DNA from: Ignavibacteriaceae bacterium
Lineage (GTDB): Bacteria > Bacteroidota > Ignavibacteria > Ignavibacteriales > Ignavibacteriaceae
Reading direction: 5' to 3'
Length of the DNA: 55,910 nt
Assembly: GCA_013388545.1 (NCBI GenBank)
Contig: JACAFB010000004.1
Span: 1 to 55,910 of the forward strand
How positions within the stretch are numbered: the first letter of the stretch is position 1; the number at the start of each line of letters is the position of its first letter. A model generated the notes under the pieces. The model made no database searches and had not been told where the DNA came from. It was given only the letters and a program-made list of their open reading frames with translations. The position numbers and the translations under genes were made by a program. Of this stretch, positions 45,840 through 55,553 are shown in pieces.

Positions 45840-46500
45840 CTTTAATAGTCTCGATCAAATCCTCATATTTGCCGAGCTTTTCCCGTATTTTTCTGATATG
45901 TACATCAATAGTGCGGTCAACCACAAAAACATCAGCACCCCAAACTTCTTTTAAAATTAGTTCTCTGCTAAATACTCTTCCCGGATTGTTGGCAAGAAAG
46001 AAAAGTATTTCAAATTCTTTCCTTGGAAGAATCTTTTCTTCGCCATCAATTAATACAGAGTAAGTAATTTTGTCAATTGATAATGGCCCGATTTCGATCT
46101 TTGAAATTCCAGACTTTTCAGGAAATTTATTTTCAACGTTCCTTAGATTGGCTTTTACCCGGGCAATTAATTTTTTTGGTGAAAGTGGTTTTTGAATGTA
46201 ATCATTTGCCCCTAATTCAAGTCCAAGTATTTCATCCATTTCGCCTGACTTAGCCGTAAGGAAAATTACCGGGGTATGTTCAAACTCTTTTCTTGCTCTG
46301 ATTTTTTTACAAACCTCGTAACCATTCATCTTGGGCATCATAATATCCAGTATAATCAAATCAGGGTTTTCAGCAAGCTTTTCAAGAGCCTCGTAGCCAT
46401 CATACCCATAAATTACATCGAATCCTTCCTGCTTCAGATTGTATTGAAGGAATTCGACTATATCTTTTTCATCATCTACAAGCAGAACTTTTTTATTCAT
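45808..46500 (-). CDS. OmpR/PhoB-family response regulator
   Basis: The 230-residue regulator has a receiver domain with the acidic pair DD at 9-10, phospho-acceptor D52 in ILDIMMPKMNG, T in FLTAKSG and K in YIQKPLSPKK. A winged-helix DNA-binding domain follows, with ILPRKEFEILFFLANNPGRVFSRELI (as ILPRKEFEILFFL and NNPGRVFSREL) and DVHIRKIREKLG. It overlaps the kinase gene. Being PhoB-like, a role in phosphate control is possible, but no Pho-box or phosphate transporter is nearby. It starts 4 bases after the Gfo/Idh/MocA gene. Confidence 0.95.
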   Translation of the reverse strand: MNKKVLLVDDEKDIVEFLQYNLKQEGFDVIYGYDGYEALEKLAENPDLIILDIMMPKMNGYEVCKKIRARKEFEHTPVIFLTAKSGEMDEILGLELGANDYIQKPLSPKKLIARVKANLRNVENKFPEKSGISKIEIGPLSIDKITYSVLIDGEEKILPRKEFEILFFLANNPGRVFSRELILKEVWGADVFVVDRTIDVHIRKIREKLGKYEDLIETIKGVGYRFKSAE

Positions 46501-46504
46501 TTTT

Positions 46505-47506
46505 TCAGATTTTTACTTCTTTATTTGAATTGGCTGATTCATAAATCGAAGATAAAATTTTCATTCTTGAGAGAGCTTCATCTCCGGTACAGAAAAGCGG
46601 GTTAAGATCTTTTACCGCACCAATGAAATTCTTGAGCTCATTCAGATATGATTTTTTATGCATACTTAATGAGGTTTCCGATAAGTTCGGAGTAAGATCA
46701 ATAAATCTATCCTCAATTCTTTTGACAATCTTTAATGGATTAATAGAAGCATTACCATTTGAACCGTAGATAGTTAAGTAGAAATAGTCCTTTTCAACAG
46801 GGAGCGACCATGAGGTTTCTATATTTATCAAAGAAGAATTTTTGCACTTAATAAATGCAAAAGCAGTATCCTCAACATTTTTAGTATAGTGGTAGTAACA
46901 CTGAGAGGATAAACTATCAACGGGAGGATAGTCTAAAAGCCAAAGTGACATATCAATTAAAGAAATACCAAGATCAAACAGAACACCTCCGCCAGACTCT
47001 TCCTTCCTTGTAAACCATTTCCCAAAGCTGCTTTGTGTTCTTATCCAGCCGCACTTTACATAAAAAGGCTCTCCAATTTCACCGGCACTTACCAGGCTTC
47101 TCAAAAGCATCAAGTCAGGTCTGAACCGCATATTCATACCCACCATAAGCTTTCTTTTATTTCGCTTAGCTGTTTCAACTATTTCTTTTGCTTCTTCATA
47201 TGTACGTGCAAGAGGTTTTTCAACTAAAACATCTTTCCTGGCACTCAGACAATCAATAGCTATATCCCGATGGGTATGAGTTGGAGTTGCAACGATTATT
47301 ACTTCAGCTTCGGTTTCTTCTAAAAGAGTTTGATAATTAGTATATCTGTTGCTGATGTTAAATTTATCAGCGACACTGTGAAGACGGTTTTTATTCACTT
47401 CAGCCACACCTGAAATTTTAACATTATTCATCTTCAAGAGATTTGGCAGATGAACTAACTGAGAGATTCCACCCAGTCCGATTACTGCAACATTTGTTTT
47501 TTCCAT
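46505..47506 (-). CDS. Gfo/Idh/MocA-family oxidoreductase
   Basis: The 333-residue NAD(P)-dependent protein begins with a Rossmann motif AVIGLGGISQ. The EKP motif is in VLVEKPLARTYEEAKE (K near 97). The C-terminal domain includes GGGVLFDLGISLIDMSLWLL, with the conserved D and the histidine of the family's G-G-x-x-x-D-x-G-x-H pattern replaced by Ser (GISLID), and ends near ILSSIYESANSN. Family members act on sugars, inositols or bile-type substrates. The substrate here is unknown, and the missing His questions whether it is a typical dehydrogenase. It overlaps dxs by one base (TGATG). Confidence 0.9.
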   Translation of the reverse strand: MEKTNVAVIGLGGISQLVHLPNLLKMNNVKISGVAEVNKNRLHSVADKFNISNRYTNYQTLLEETEAEVIIVATPTHTHRDIAIDCLSARKDVLVEKPLARTYEEAKEIVETAKRNKRKLMVGMNMRFRPDLMLLRSLVSAGEIGEPFYVKCGWIRTQSSFGKWFTRKEESGGGVLFDLGISLIDMSLWLLDYPPVDSLSSQCYYHYTKNVEDTAFAFIKCKNSSLINIETSWSLPVEKDYFYLTIYGSNGNASINPLKIVKRIEDRFIDLTPNLSETSLSMHKKSYLNELKNFIGAVKDLNPLFCTGDEALSRMKILSSIYESANSNKEVKI

Positions 47507-49419
47507 CAGGCAATAACCTCGGAATTATGAACTTTATCTGCACAGAACAATTTTACTTTTGCAGCAATTCCAGCCGGATCAATTCCCAACAATTGGTGAA
47601 GCTGGGGCTGGGTTCCATGATCAACAAAATAATCCGGAAGCCCAATCCTTAAAATCCTATTCTTATAATTCTTATCAACAAGATATTCACTCACTGCGCT
47701 TCCAAATCCTCCGGGCAGTACATTTTCTTCGAGAGTAACTATTTTTTTATGCTTGTTTAAGATGTAATCAAGACAGTTAGTATCCAAAGGTTTTGCGAAA
47801 CGCATATTAATTACTTCACATTCAATTCCCTCATTTTTAAGTAATTCAGATGCCTTCAAAGAATAATCAACCATCGATCCAAGAGCAAGTAAAGCTACAT
47901 CCTGACCATCTGAGAGTTTTTCGCTTTTACCAATTTCTATCAATCTGAAGCCGGGTTCAAGCTTAACGCCCAGAGCAGAGCCACGAGGATAACGAAGAGC
48001 AATCGGTCCTTGATAATTGACCGCAGTAAAAAGCATATCTCTTAATTCTGCTTCATCTTTTGGAGCCATAATTACCATTCCGGGAATCATTCTTAAATAA
48101 GAAATGTCAAAAGTGCCGTGATGAGTTGGACCATCGGCTCCTACCAAACCAGCCCGATCAAGCACAAATACAACATGGAGTTTCTGCAGTGCTACATCGT
48201 GAATAATCTGATCAAAAGCTCTTTGCAGAAATGTTGAATATATTGCAACAACCGGAATGATTCCCTGAGTTGCAAGCCCTGCCGCAAATGTAACAGCGTG
48301 CTCTTCAGCAATGCCAACGTCAAAATAATTTTCAGGAAAATTTTTTTGAACTATATCCAAACCTGTTCCATCGGGCATTGCCCCTGTTATACCAACAACA
48401 TTAGGATTCTCTCTGATTATTTCAACCAGCGCATTTCCGAATATTGTTGTATAGGCGGGTGGACCTTCTTTTTTATAAGCTTTACCAGTTAATTTGTCAA
48501 ATGGTGTAGAAGCGTGGAGCCGTTGAACATGCTCTTCAGCTGGTGCATAACCTTTTCCTTTTTGAGTTATTGCATGTACAAGTATTGGACCCTTTAAATC
48601 CTTTACCTGATCAAATATTTTTATTACCTGATGAAGATTATGCCCATTAATTGGTCCGAAATATCTGAATCCTAGGGCTTCGAAGAGCATTCCCGGTGTA
48701 ATCACCGCTTTGATTCCGTGTTCTAATCGCGCGGCAATCTTTCTTAAACGATCGCCAAACTGATCAAGTTTGCCGGTTAAATCCCACACTTGCCCTTTGA
48801 AGCGATTATAGTCGGGATGTGATATCATTTCAGTAAAGTAATTAGAAATTTGCCAAACGTTTGGAGCAATAGACATATTATTGTCATTCAACAAAACAAT
48901 GAGATCAGATTTAAGAATTCCCGAATTGTTCATAGCTTCATACGCCATACCACCAGTCATAGCACCATCACCTATTACAGCAATAACTTTGCGGTTTTCT
49001 TTTTTCAAATCTCTGGCAACTGCCATTCCTAAAGCTGCTGAAATAGAGGTTGATGCATGGCCGGCTCCGAATGAATCGTATTCACTTTCGGATCGTTTCA
49101 AGAATCCCGAAAGTCCATTTAGCTGACGAATAGTTTTGAGTTTTTCTTTTCGGCCGGTTAAAATTTTATGAGGATAAGCTTGATGGCCCGTATCCCAAAC
49201 TATCAGATCGTGCGGGGTATTAAAAACTTTGTGCATTCCCACTGTCAATTCAACTGTGCCTAATCCACCTCCAAAGTGACCGCCAATTTCGGAAATCGTA
49301 TCTACTAAAAATCTTCGGACATCATCGCATAGAGTTTTGAGTTCGGCTAAATTCAGTTTACGAATGTCTGCCGGCACATCTACTTTAGAGAGCACGGGGT
49401 ATTTTTCATTATCGATCAT
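47506..49419 (-). CDS. dxs: 1-deoxy-D-xylulose-5-phosphate synthase
   Basis: DXS joins pyruvate and glyceraldehyde 3-phosphate, the entry to the MEP isoprenoid pathway. The 637 residues are full length. The thiamine diphosphate site is GDGAMTGGMAYEAMNNSG with NDNNMSIAPNVW. Other marks are WDTGHQAYPHKILTGR, GPINGHNL, the DVGIAEEHAVTFAAGLA glutamate and GPTHHGTFDISYLR. GGAAG lies before the ATG. It follows xseB by 29 bases. In many bacteria xseB, ispA and dxs are adjacent; here ispA is missing and a Gfo/Idh/MocA oxidoreductase gene follows. Confidence 0.98.
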   Translation of the reverse strand: MIDNEKYPVLSKVDVPADIRKLNLAELKTLCDDVRRFLVDTISEIGGHFGGGLGTVELTVGMHKVFNTPHDLIVWDTGHQAYPHKILTGRKEKLKTIRQLNGLSGFLKRSESEYDSFGAGHASTSISAALGMAVARDLKKENRKVIAVIGDGAMTGGMAYEAMNNSGILKSDLIVLLNDNNMSIAPNVWQISNYFTEMISHPDYNRFKGQVWDLTGKLDQFGDRLRKIAARLEHGIKAVITPGMLFEALGFRYFGPINGHNLHQVIKIFDQVKDLKGPILVHAITQKGKGYAPAEEHVQRLHASTPFDKLTGKAYKKEGPPAYTTIFGNALVEIIRENPNVVGITGAMPDGTGLDIVQKNFPENYFDVGIAEEHAVTFAAGLATQGIIPVVAIYSTFLQRAFDQIIHDVALQKLHVVFVLDRAGLVGADGPTHHGTFDISYLRMIPGMVIMAPKDEAELRDMLFTAVNYQGPIALRYPRGSALGVKLEPGFRLIEIGKSEKLSDGQDVALLALGSMVDYSLKASELLKNEGIECEVINMRFAKPLDTNCLDYILNKHKKIVTLEENVLPGGFGSAVSEYLVDKNYKNRILRIGLPDYFVDHGTQPQLHQLLGIDPAGIAAKVKLFCADKVHNSEVIA

Positions 49420-49448
49420 CTCTTATCTTCCTGGTTTATTACGATCTT

Positions 49449-49676
49449 TTACCTGTTTACATTTCTTGAAAATTCATCAAGCTTTATTTTTAATTCGGTG
49501 ATTTTGAGCTCCGCATTTTTTAATGCAGTAATGCATTCCATTGAAAGCTTAACACCTTCTTCATAAAGTTCAATCGAAGTCTCTAATCCGATGTTTTCGC
49601 TTTCAAGTTTTTCAGAAATTTCTTCAAGGCGGGTAAGCTTGCTTTCAAAATTATTTTTAATGATCTTTTTTGACAT
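49449..49676 (-). CDS. xseB: Exodeoxyribonuclease VII small subunit
   Basis: The 75-residue helical protein has the XseB signature FESKLTRLEEISEKLESENIGLETSIELYEEGVKL (as FESKLTRLEEISEKLE and GLETSIELYEEGVKL). Several copies bind XseA to form exonuclease VII, which degrades single-stranded DNA. It lies 21 bases after xseA and 29 before dxs. Its length and position leave little doubt. Confidence 0.95.
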   Translation of the reverse strand: MSKKIIKNNFESKLTRLEEISEKLESENIGLETSIELYEEGVKLSMECITALKNAELKITELKIKLDEFSRNVNR

Positions 49677-49697
49677 AAGCTCGTGATCCTGTAATAG

Positions 49698-50906
49698 TTA
49701 TTCGCCGATTTTTAATTTACCATCATAAAATTCCAACTCGGAAGGCTTACTAATATCATATAAATTCTTACGTGAAATATATTTAGAATCTTGCTTAACT
49801 AAAACAAAGCCTCTTTTCAGAATCTTTTTTATATCAAACGAATCAATCAAATTCTTTAAGTAAAAAAGCCTTTTTTCCTTCTGAAATAATAAATTGTTTA
49901 CAGAATTATCAATTTTGATAAGCAAATTATCAATTTTTTGTGAGTCCAGTTTTATTTTGTCAAATGGAGATCTAAATCCGATGGAATTATTAATGTTTTG
50001 CAGTAAAATGTAATGAGAATCAATAATTCCATTGACTTTTTTAATAACACTATCAGATAACTCATTTATCATAGAGAAAAGTTCATTTTGATCGGGAATT
50101 GCTAATTCCATCGCAACAGAAGGCGTGGGAGCCCGCAAATCTGCAACGAAATCTGCAATAGTAAAATCAATTTCGTGTCCAATGCCGCAAATAACCGGAT
50201 GCTTTGAGGCAAATATTTCCCGGGCGACTATTTCTTCATTAAATGCCCATAAATCTTCTAAAGATCCGCCACCTCTTGCAACAATAATAACATCAATATC
50301 ATTACGCTTGTTTAATTCTTTTAACGATTCTACAATACTTTCAGCAGCTCCTGGTCCCTGAACTTTACAAGGAGCAATTACAAGCTCAACAATTGGGAAT
50401 CTTCTTTTTGCAACGCTTGTCATATCCTGAAAAGCCGCACCATCAATACTTGTAACCAAACCAATTTTTTCAGGGAAAGCCGGGATGCGTTTTTTATAAA
50501 CTTCATCAAACAATCCTTCTGCAAAAAGTTTTTGTTTAAGCTTTTCATATGCAGCCTGAAGTTCGCCAACACCAAGTGGTTTAATTGATTTAACATCTAT
50601 TTGATACGATCCGCGGGGAGGATATACCGTTAATTTCCCGGTAACGATCACTTTCATTCCATCCTGAGGAGTAAAAAAAACATAATTGTTAAATCCGCGC
50701 CACATAGTACAATTAATTACTGAATCACTATCCTTGAGACTAAAATACCAGTGACCTGAAACGTGAGGTTTGAAGTTTGAAATCTCCCCGACAACAGAAA
50801 TTTTTTCAAATATTCCCTCGAGAACAGATTTGATCTGTTTACTAATTTCAGAAACGGTAAAAACCTGGTTGCCGTTATATTCAAAATCTAATTCGGGATT
50901 TTCCAA
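49698..50906 (-). CDS. xseA: Exodeoxyribonuclease VII large subunit
   Basis: XseA is the catalytic subunit. The 402 residues contain an OB-fold (VVGEISNFKPHVSGHWYFSLKD, as VVGEISNFKPHV and GHWYFSLKD), then the nuclease core: GLVTSIDGAAFQDM, IIVARGGGSLEDLWAFNEE, GIGHEIDFTIADFVADLRAPTPSVAME (as GIGHEIDFTIAD and DLRAPTPSVAME). A coiled-coil region that binds XseB covers about 255-350, and a short C-terminal strand domain ends GFVLVKQDSKYISR. The start is TTG, 10 bases after the stop of the upstream gene; the ribosome binding site is weak. Confidence 0.96.
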   Translation of the reverse strand: MENPELDFEYNGNQVFTVSEISKQIKSVLEGIFEKISVVGEISNFKPHVSGHWYFSLKDSDSVINCTMWRGFNNYVFFTPQDGMKVIVTGKLTVYPPRGSYQIDVKSIKPLGVGELQAAYEKLKQKLFAEGLFDEVYKKRIPAFPEKIGLVTSIDGAAFQDMTSVAKRRFPIVELVIAPCKVQGPGAAESIVESLKELNKRNDIDVIIVARGGGSLEDLWAFNEEIVAREIFASKHPVICGIGHEIDFTIADFVADLRAPTPSVAMELAIPDQNELFSMINELSDSVIKKVNGIIDSHYILLQNINNSIGFRSPFDKIKLDSQKIDNLLIKIDNSVNNLLFQKEKRLFYLKNLIDSFDIKKILKRGFVLVKQDSKYISRKNLYDISKPSELEFYDGKLKIGE

Positions 50907-50916
50907 TTCTGTTTTC

Positions 50917-51744
50917 TTATTTCTGAATTTGTAGTTCCTGTTTTTGCTTATCTAATTCATTGTAATCGAGTTCGGATCCGAATAAACTGTGAGGAATTAA
51001 GAATGCTACTAATAAAAGCAGGGATGCAAAGATTACCCAAAACCTGGGTTTCTCTGCTTTTAATACTGCAATTAGAGCAATCAACCAGCCAATTAAAGCA
51101 ATCAGAGTTTTATTATCAGTCAGATCGGTTCCGAAAGGGAAACCAGACCAATAAACCCCGAAAGCATACTTCTGAACAATAGGTCCTAATATCATCCCGC
51201 CTAAAATTAAAAACACAACAGTAATAATTGTAAGCCTTTTATAATTGGGATTAGGTTTTAAGAATTCCAATCCGGTTCTTGTTGAAAGCAGCATTGCTCC
51301 AAAAATCACTATTACATGAATAATCAGGATAACTGCAGGAACATCTCCTTTAAACCTTATGATCACCGGTTGATCGGGAATTACTTCTGAATAAGAATTT
51401 TTTAACAACAAAATCCGATAAAGCAGTTTACCAGCAGGAGGCTGATGAGGTAATTCGCCAATTAAATATCCATCACTGTAGTTCATCTGAATCTGGGTCC
51501 AATCATCACTGGTTTTATATCTTTTCCATTCAAGAATGCCGTTTATAGAATTATCATTCACTCTTAATTTTACGATTGAATTGCCTTCACCGCCGTGGCT
51601 TCTATTGAACACATAATCAATCCGGGATCCATAAAATTCTTTTTGTCCAGTGATTGGATAAGTAGGACCGGAAATTCTTTGATAAACAGCCAAAGCTGCT
51701 GTAATGAGAAATGCAAAAAGCCAGATAAGAATTGATCGAGTCAT
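50917..51744 (-). CDS. Membrane protein of unknown function with extracytoplasmic beta domain
   Basis: The 275-residue protein has an N-terminal hydrophobic anchor (about 6-20). A soluble segment follows (about 25-130), which reads like a small Ig-type domain (IVKLRVNDNSINGILEW, LPHQPPAGKLLYRI). Five helices follow (about 133-155, 170-192, 212-230, 234-250 and a last one at about 240-258), ending in a Gln/Lys-rich cytoplasmic tail. I recognise no family with a known function. It is 10 bases before xseA and may be co-transcribed. No catalytic residues stand out. Confidence 0.72.
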   Translation of the reverse strand: MTRSILIWLFAFLITAALAVYQRISGPTYPITGQKEFYGSRIDYVFNRSHGGEGNSIVKLRVNDNSINGILEWKRYKTSDDWTQIQMNYSDGYLIGELPHQPPAGKLLYRILLLKNSYSEVIPDQPVIIRFKGDVPAVILIIHVIVIFGAMLLSTRTGLEFLKPNPNYKRLTIITVVFLILGGMILGPIVQKYAFGVYWSGFPFGTDLTDNKTLIALIGWLIALIAVLKAEKPRFWVIFASLLLLVAFLIPHSLFGSELDYNELDKQKQELQIQK

Positions 51745-51807
51745 TGATTTATCAAAAAAGAATATTTCAAATATCCCACTTTCCCGGGAATTATTTTAAT
51801 CTGAAAA

Positions 51808-54357
51808 TTAAAACTTAACGCTGAAGCCAAGAGTAGGCAGAATCGGGAACATATTGTTTGCTTCTCTTCCAAGCGTAAGGTCTTCTGTAATGTAATAATC
51901 ATAACCGATTACATTTTTTCTGTTATAGACATTAATTACATCAAGATAGAAAATCCAGTCAAGATTCCAGAATCTCGCAGCAAAATTTGCTCTGAGATCA
52001 AGCCTGTGATAAGCCGGTTTGCGTGAATTCAATTTGTTTTCTCCAAAATCAACATCATAAACAACCTGAGGATCGGCGTTTGGATTTCCAAAAACTCTTC
52101 TTGTAGCTATAGTTGGCGAATCAGGAACACCGTCAAGATTTGTGTCAACATTAATAATTCTTGGTTTAATTCCTATAGGTTCACTAATTGCAAACCCTGA
52201 ACCATACTGCCACCTGAGCCCAACTTCAAACCAGCTTGATACCTGATAATTCAAAACAATATTAATAGTATGCCTCTGGTCAAATCTGAATGGATATTTA
52301 ACACCGTTTTCATATCTGTTAGCATATGCCAGAGAATATGAAATCCAGCCGGAGATTTTACTATCATCTGACCGATTCTTTTTTGATAGAAGTAATTCAA
52401 AACCATAAGCCTCACCAAAAGAACCATTGATCGGCACCTGAGTAGCTGAATCTGACACCACCCCTACAGGCCTCGTCCACCCTTCAATCAATCTTGGATC
52501 TTTTCCGGGAACCGGCTCGGTAAAGAATCTTGTACCCGTTACTCTTTTTTGAATATACAGATCATCAAAATCTTTGTAGTAGCCTTCAAGCTTGATGCTC
52601 CACTCATTTGAAAGCCATCTTTCGATTCCAGCAACATAATGAATTGCCCGCTCAGCATTTAGTCCGCGTGTATACTCTTTTCTTAAATCCAGAAGAGCTT
52701 CTCTGTCTCTTAGTTTTTCATAGCCGGGAGATTGGTAATAAAGTCCCCATACTAGTCTTAGAGTTGTTAGCTGATCGAATGCATACGAAAGAGAAATCCT
52801 GGGAGCGAAATATGCTTTTTCGAGAATATCGTAGTAATCAAATCTCAGACTGGGTTGAATAAAAAGTAAAGAATTGACCTTGAAATTATTTTGCAGATAA
52901 ACTCTGTAACGACGATAATTTAAGACATCTTTCAAATCGCTTAGTACAGCATTGAACTGTGGATTACCAGAAATAATTGATTTGAGCTGAGGATCCAGAT
53001 TGAATTCAAAGTCAGTAACAGATTGAAGAAAATCAACTCCGGCTCCTGCTTCAAAAATGTGATCTTTCCAAAGGTAGGTTAGTTTATCATCAATCGAATA
53101 TTTTCTGTATTTAAATTTCGCATTGAAGCTGAAGCTTAATAAATAAGGAGCCAGTGTGTCAGGTATAATCTCCTCAAAGTTATCACGGTTTAAAGAAGGA
53201 TCAAGCACACGTGAATCAAAATCTGTTAATCCTTCATTGATATACCAGGAGGCAATCAGCTTATTAAAGAATTTTTTTGACGGGGCATAATGCCAGGCTA
53301 GACTCGCAACATTATTGTTGATGAAATTATAAACTCCAATACTGTCGGGAGTATTCCTTTCTTCACCGCTAACAACATCAACTCCATCGCGTGAAATTAT
53401 TCCCGTAAACAAAAATTTATGTCCTTTATATGGACCAACAACAAATTTTCCCTGAATATCATAAAAATTCGGGAAAGATGTGTTCTCATCAACCAGGCCG
53501 GCATTTTTAACAAACGGTTCGATGATCAGATCATAGTATGTCCTTCTGCTATTGATCAGCCAGCTTCCTCTTAAATCAAAAGGATTCTTTCCTTCAAGCA
53601 CCAAATTAGCATCAACAATAGATGCATTCAGATTTCCGGTAAGAGTTTTTTTCGTGCTGCCTTCCCTGTTCGTTACATCGAGAACTGCCGAAAGCCTATC
53701 TCCATACATTGAAGGGAAACCACCGGATATCAGGTTTACCTGTTCAACTGCATCAGGATTAAACATACTTATTACACCATAAAGCCTGTAAGGATTAAAG
53801 ACTTCCACATCGTCGAGCACAATTAAATTCTGATCGGGTCCACTACCACGAACAATAAGCTGCGAGGAAAAATCATTTGGGGCAAGCACCCCGGGAAGTG
53901 TCTGAAGAGTTCTGAAAACATCTTCAACTGCACCGGGCAATACTTTTGCATCTCTCGGATTTAAATCTATAAGACTGGTTCTTGTATCACGCTGTTCCTG
54001 CTGCCTGATGCCTGTAACTTCAACCGTTGCTACTTCAATGGCGATAGATTTTAGTTTAACATCCAATTCAACAGTTACGTTCTGATCAACCTGAACCGGT
54101 AATATTTTAGTTTCAAAACCAATTGCACTAAATCTGATCGAATAATTTCCGGTAGGAATATTATTTAGTTCATAGAATCCATCCTCATCAGTCGCTTCGC
54201 CAAAATTAGTATTTAATATAACAATATTGGCGAAGGGAATCGGGAATGAATCTTCAGTAACCCTTCCTTTTATAGAGCCTGACTGTGAATAAATCGTAAT
54301 TGAGGATAATATTATAATTAAAATGGTTTTCATAAAACTTAAAATCTTTTCAAACAT
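51808..54357 (-). CDS. TonB-dependent receptor with carboxypeptidase-regulatory-like domain
   Basis: The 849-residue outer-membrane protein has a signal peptide (hydrophobic run about 10-22). A CarboxypepD_reg-like domain follows (about 28-110, IKGRVTEDSFPIPFANIVIL as IKGRVTEDS and PIPFANIVIL, then DEDGFYELNNIPTGNY). A plug spans about 125-230, with LQTLPGVLAPNDFSSQLIVRG and NLIVLDDVEVFNP. A long barrel ends in a terminal strand LGFSVKF. A start at Met9 (54333) would also leave a signal peptide, so the start is not certain. No SusD partner follows, so it is not a typical polysaccharide locus. The ligand is unknown. Confidence 0.93.
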   Translation of the reverse strand: MFEKILSFMKTILIIILSSITIYSQSGSIKGRVTEDSFPIPFANIVILNTNFGEATDEDGFYELNNIPTGNYSIRFSAIGFETKILPVQVDQNVTVELDVKLKSIAIEVATVEVTGIRQQEQRDTRTSLIDLNPRDAKVLPGAVEDVFRTLQTLPGVLAPNDFSSQLIVRGSGPDQNLIVLDDVEVFNPYRLYGVISMFNPDAVEQVNLISGGFPSMYGDRLSAVLDVTNREGSTKKTLTGNLNASIVDANLVLEGKNPFDLRGSWLINSRRTYYDLIIEPFVKNAGLVDENTSFPNFYDIQGKFVVGPYKGHKFLFTGIISRDGVDVVSGEERNTPDSIGVYNFINNNVASLAWHYAPSKKFFNKLIASWYINEGLTDFDSRVLDPSLNRDNFEEIIPDTLAPYLLSFSFNAKFKYRKYSIDDKLTYLWKDHIFEAGAGVDFLQSVTDFEFNLDPQLKSIISGNPQFNAVLSDLKDVLNYRRYRVYLQNNFKVNSLLFIQPSLRFDYYDILEKAYFAPRISLSYAFDQLTTLRLVWGLYYQSPGYEKLRDREALLDLRKEYTRGLNAERAIHYVAGIERWLSNEWSIKLEGYYKDFDDLYIQKRVTGTRFFTEPVPGKDPRLIEGWTRPVGVVSDSATQVPINGSFGEAYGFELLLSKKNRSDDSKISGWISYSLAYANRYENGVKYPFRFDQRHTINIVLNYQVSSWFEVGLRWQYGSGFAISEPIGIKPRIINVDTNLDGVPDSPTIATRRVFGNPNADPQVVYDVDFGENKLNSRKPAYHRLDLRANFAARFWNLDWIFYLDVINVYNRKNVIGYDYYITEDLTLGREANNMFPILPTLGFSVKF

Positions 54358-54443
54358 ATCATCTAAACACCGGGCTGAAAAAAATCATTCCATTAACGGA
54401 CCAAAAAATTGACCGACGGAGTGGACTTAAAATTTATTACGGA

Positions 54444-55277
54444 TTATAAATAGAATGAGAAATAATTTGAATACAATCCCACCGAGACTTCCTGAAAATT
54501 TCTTCCGCTGTCGTTCGGCTGAAAATTATATCTGTACCGGGTAAAAATTGTAAATGTATCCAGTATTTTGAACCAACCAATTGAAAGTTCGGGGCTAATA
54601 CCATTGTAACCAAAAAAATTTGTAAAAAAGTTTAAGCCCGGAGAAAGGTATTTAATCACCGGAACTTCAAAAATATGTTTGTAGCCTGTACGGAAAAATT
54701 TTCTATTCTCAGCATTAAAAATGTAAGAATATTCGATAGCAAAGTAACCTTTAGGATAATTATAGCTTTTGCCTCGAAGTGAAATTAATGGAATTTCTTT
54801 TGTTAATTGGAAATAAGAATTATCCTTATGAAAAACTCCTCCGGGCATTGGCAATCCAAAAACAATCCCGCCGAAAAGACAAAGCATTAAAAAGTTTGAA
54901 TCTTCACGAAGCTGAGGTTCATACGGAAGTTCAAAGTCATATTCTTCGCTTTGCACAATATTCCCAACTGAGTCCTCTACAATAATCTGGAAAGGGACAA
55001 CTTTACCCGAAAATTTTTTATTTTCAATCGGCAGTCCGAATGTATGTCTTTCAGAGTAAATAGTTGCGATGTTATACTCATAAACTTTATCCAGAATAAG
55101 TTTTGATTTTGCCGGAACACTCGTGAAAAAAGACAAAACAAAAGTATGAGGAGATTCAGGAGTTGCATATGAGTCAATAATAAAAATCTCGATTGGAATA
55201 TCTTCATATTCATCCTGAGCGCTAGCAATAAAAGAACCCGAAAAAACCAAAAGCAGAATAAAGGTAATTTGTTTCAT
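54444..55277 (-). CDS. Secreted protein of unknown function with beta-barrel-like C-terminus
   Basis: The 277-residue protein has a signal peptide, MKQITFILLLVFSGSFIASA, cut about residue 20. The N-terminal part (about 22-115) resembles a small Ig-like domain with VPAKSKLILDKVYEYN. Residues 120-277 look like eight or so barrel strands rich in Phe/Tyr, ending YSNYFSFYL. I start at the second Met (55277) because the longer form would put residues before the signal peptide and the -7 element at 55305 lies just upstream. It is 86 bases before the TonB receptor gene and may be its partner. Confidence 0.7.
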   Translation of the reverse strand: MKQITFILLLVFSGSFIASAQDEYEDIPIEIFIIDSYATPESPHTFVLSFFTSVPAKSKLILDKVYEYNIATIYSERHTFGLPIENKKFSGKVVPFQIIVEDSVGNIVQSEEYDFELPYEPQLREDSNFLMLCLFGGIVFGLPMPGGVFHKDNSYFQLTKEIPLISLRGKSYNYPKGYFAIEYSYIFNAENRKFFRTGYKHIFEVPVIKYLSPGLNFFTNFFGYNGISPELSIGWFKILDTFTIFTRYRYNFQPNDSGRNFQEVSVGLYSNYFSFYL

Positions 55278-55304
55278 TATAACTTTCTTAAATATTTCAA
55301 TGCT

Positions 55305-55332
55305 CAAATTTAATGAATAGTATCTTTATCAA
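55305..55332 (-). promoter_or_regulatory. Possible Bacteroidetes-type promoter
   Basis: On the minus strand TTG (55332-55330) and TAAATTTG (55312-55305) match -33 and -7, though the spacer is 17, shorter than the usual 19-21. It sits 28 bases upstream of the 55277 start. The remaining part of the 246-base gap (55333-55553) holds nothing I can name. Confidence 0.4.
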
Positions 55333-55553
55333 AAGAGAAATTAATATACAGGAATGTTAAATTCACTTTATCTTCTCTTAATGTTCAAACAACAGAGTTT
55401 ATTTTGCTGAAATAGAATTCTAAAAGATGAATCACCATTTTCTGAGTAGTATTAAAGAAACAGAAGTTTGTCTAGAAAATTTACTTTACGGAATTAAGTT
55501 TATCTTTAAGTTATCCCGGTTCCAAATACATTAAACTGTTAAAAATTTAAAGA

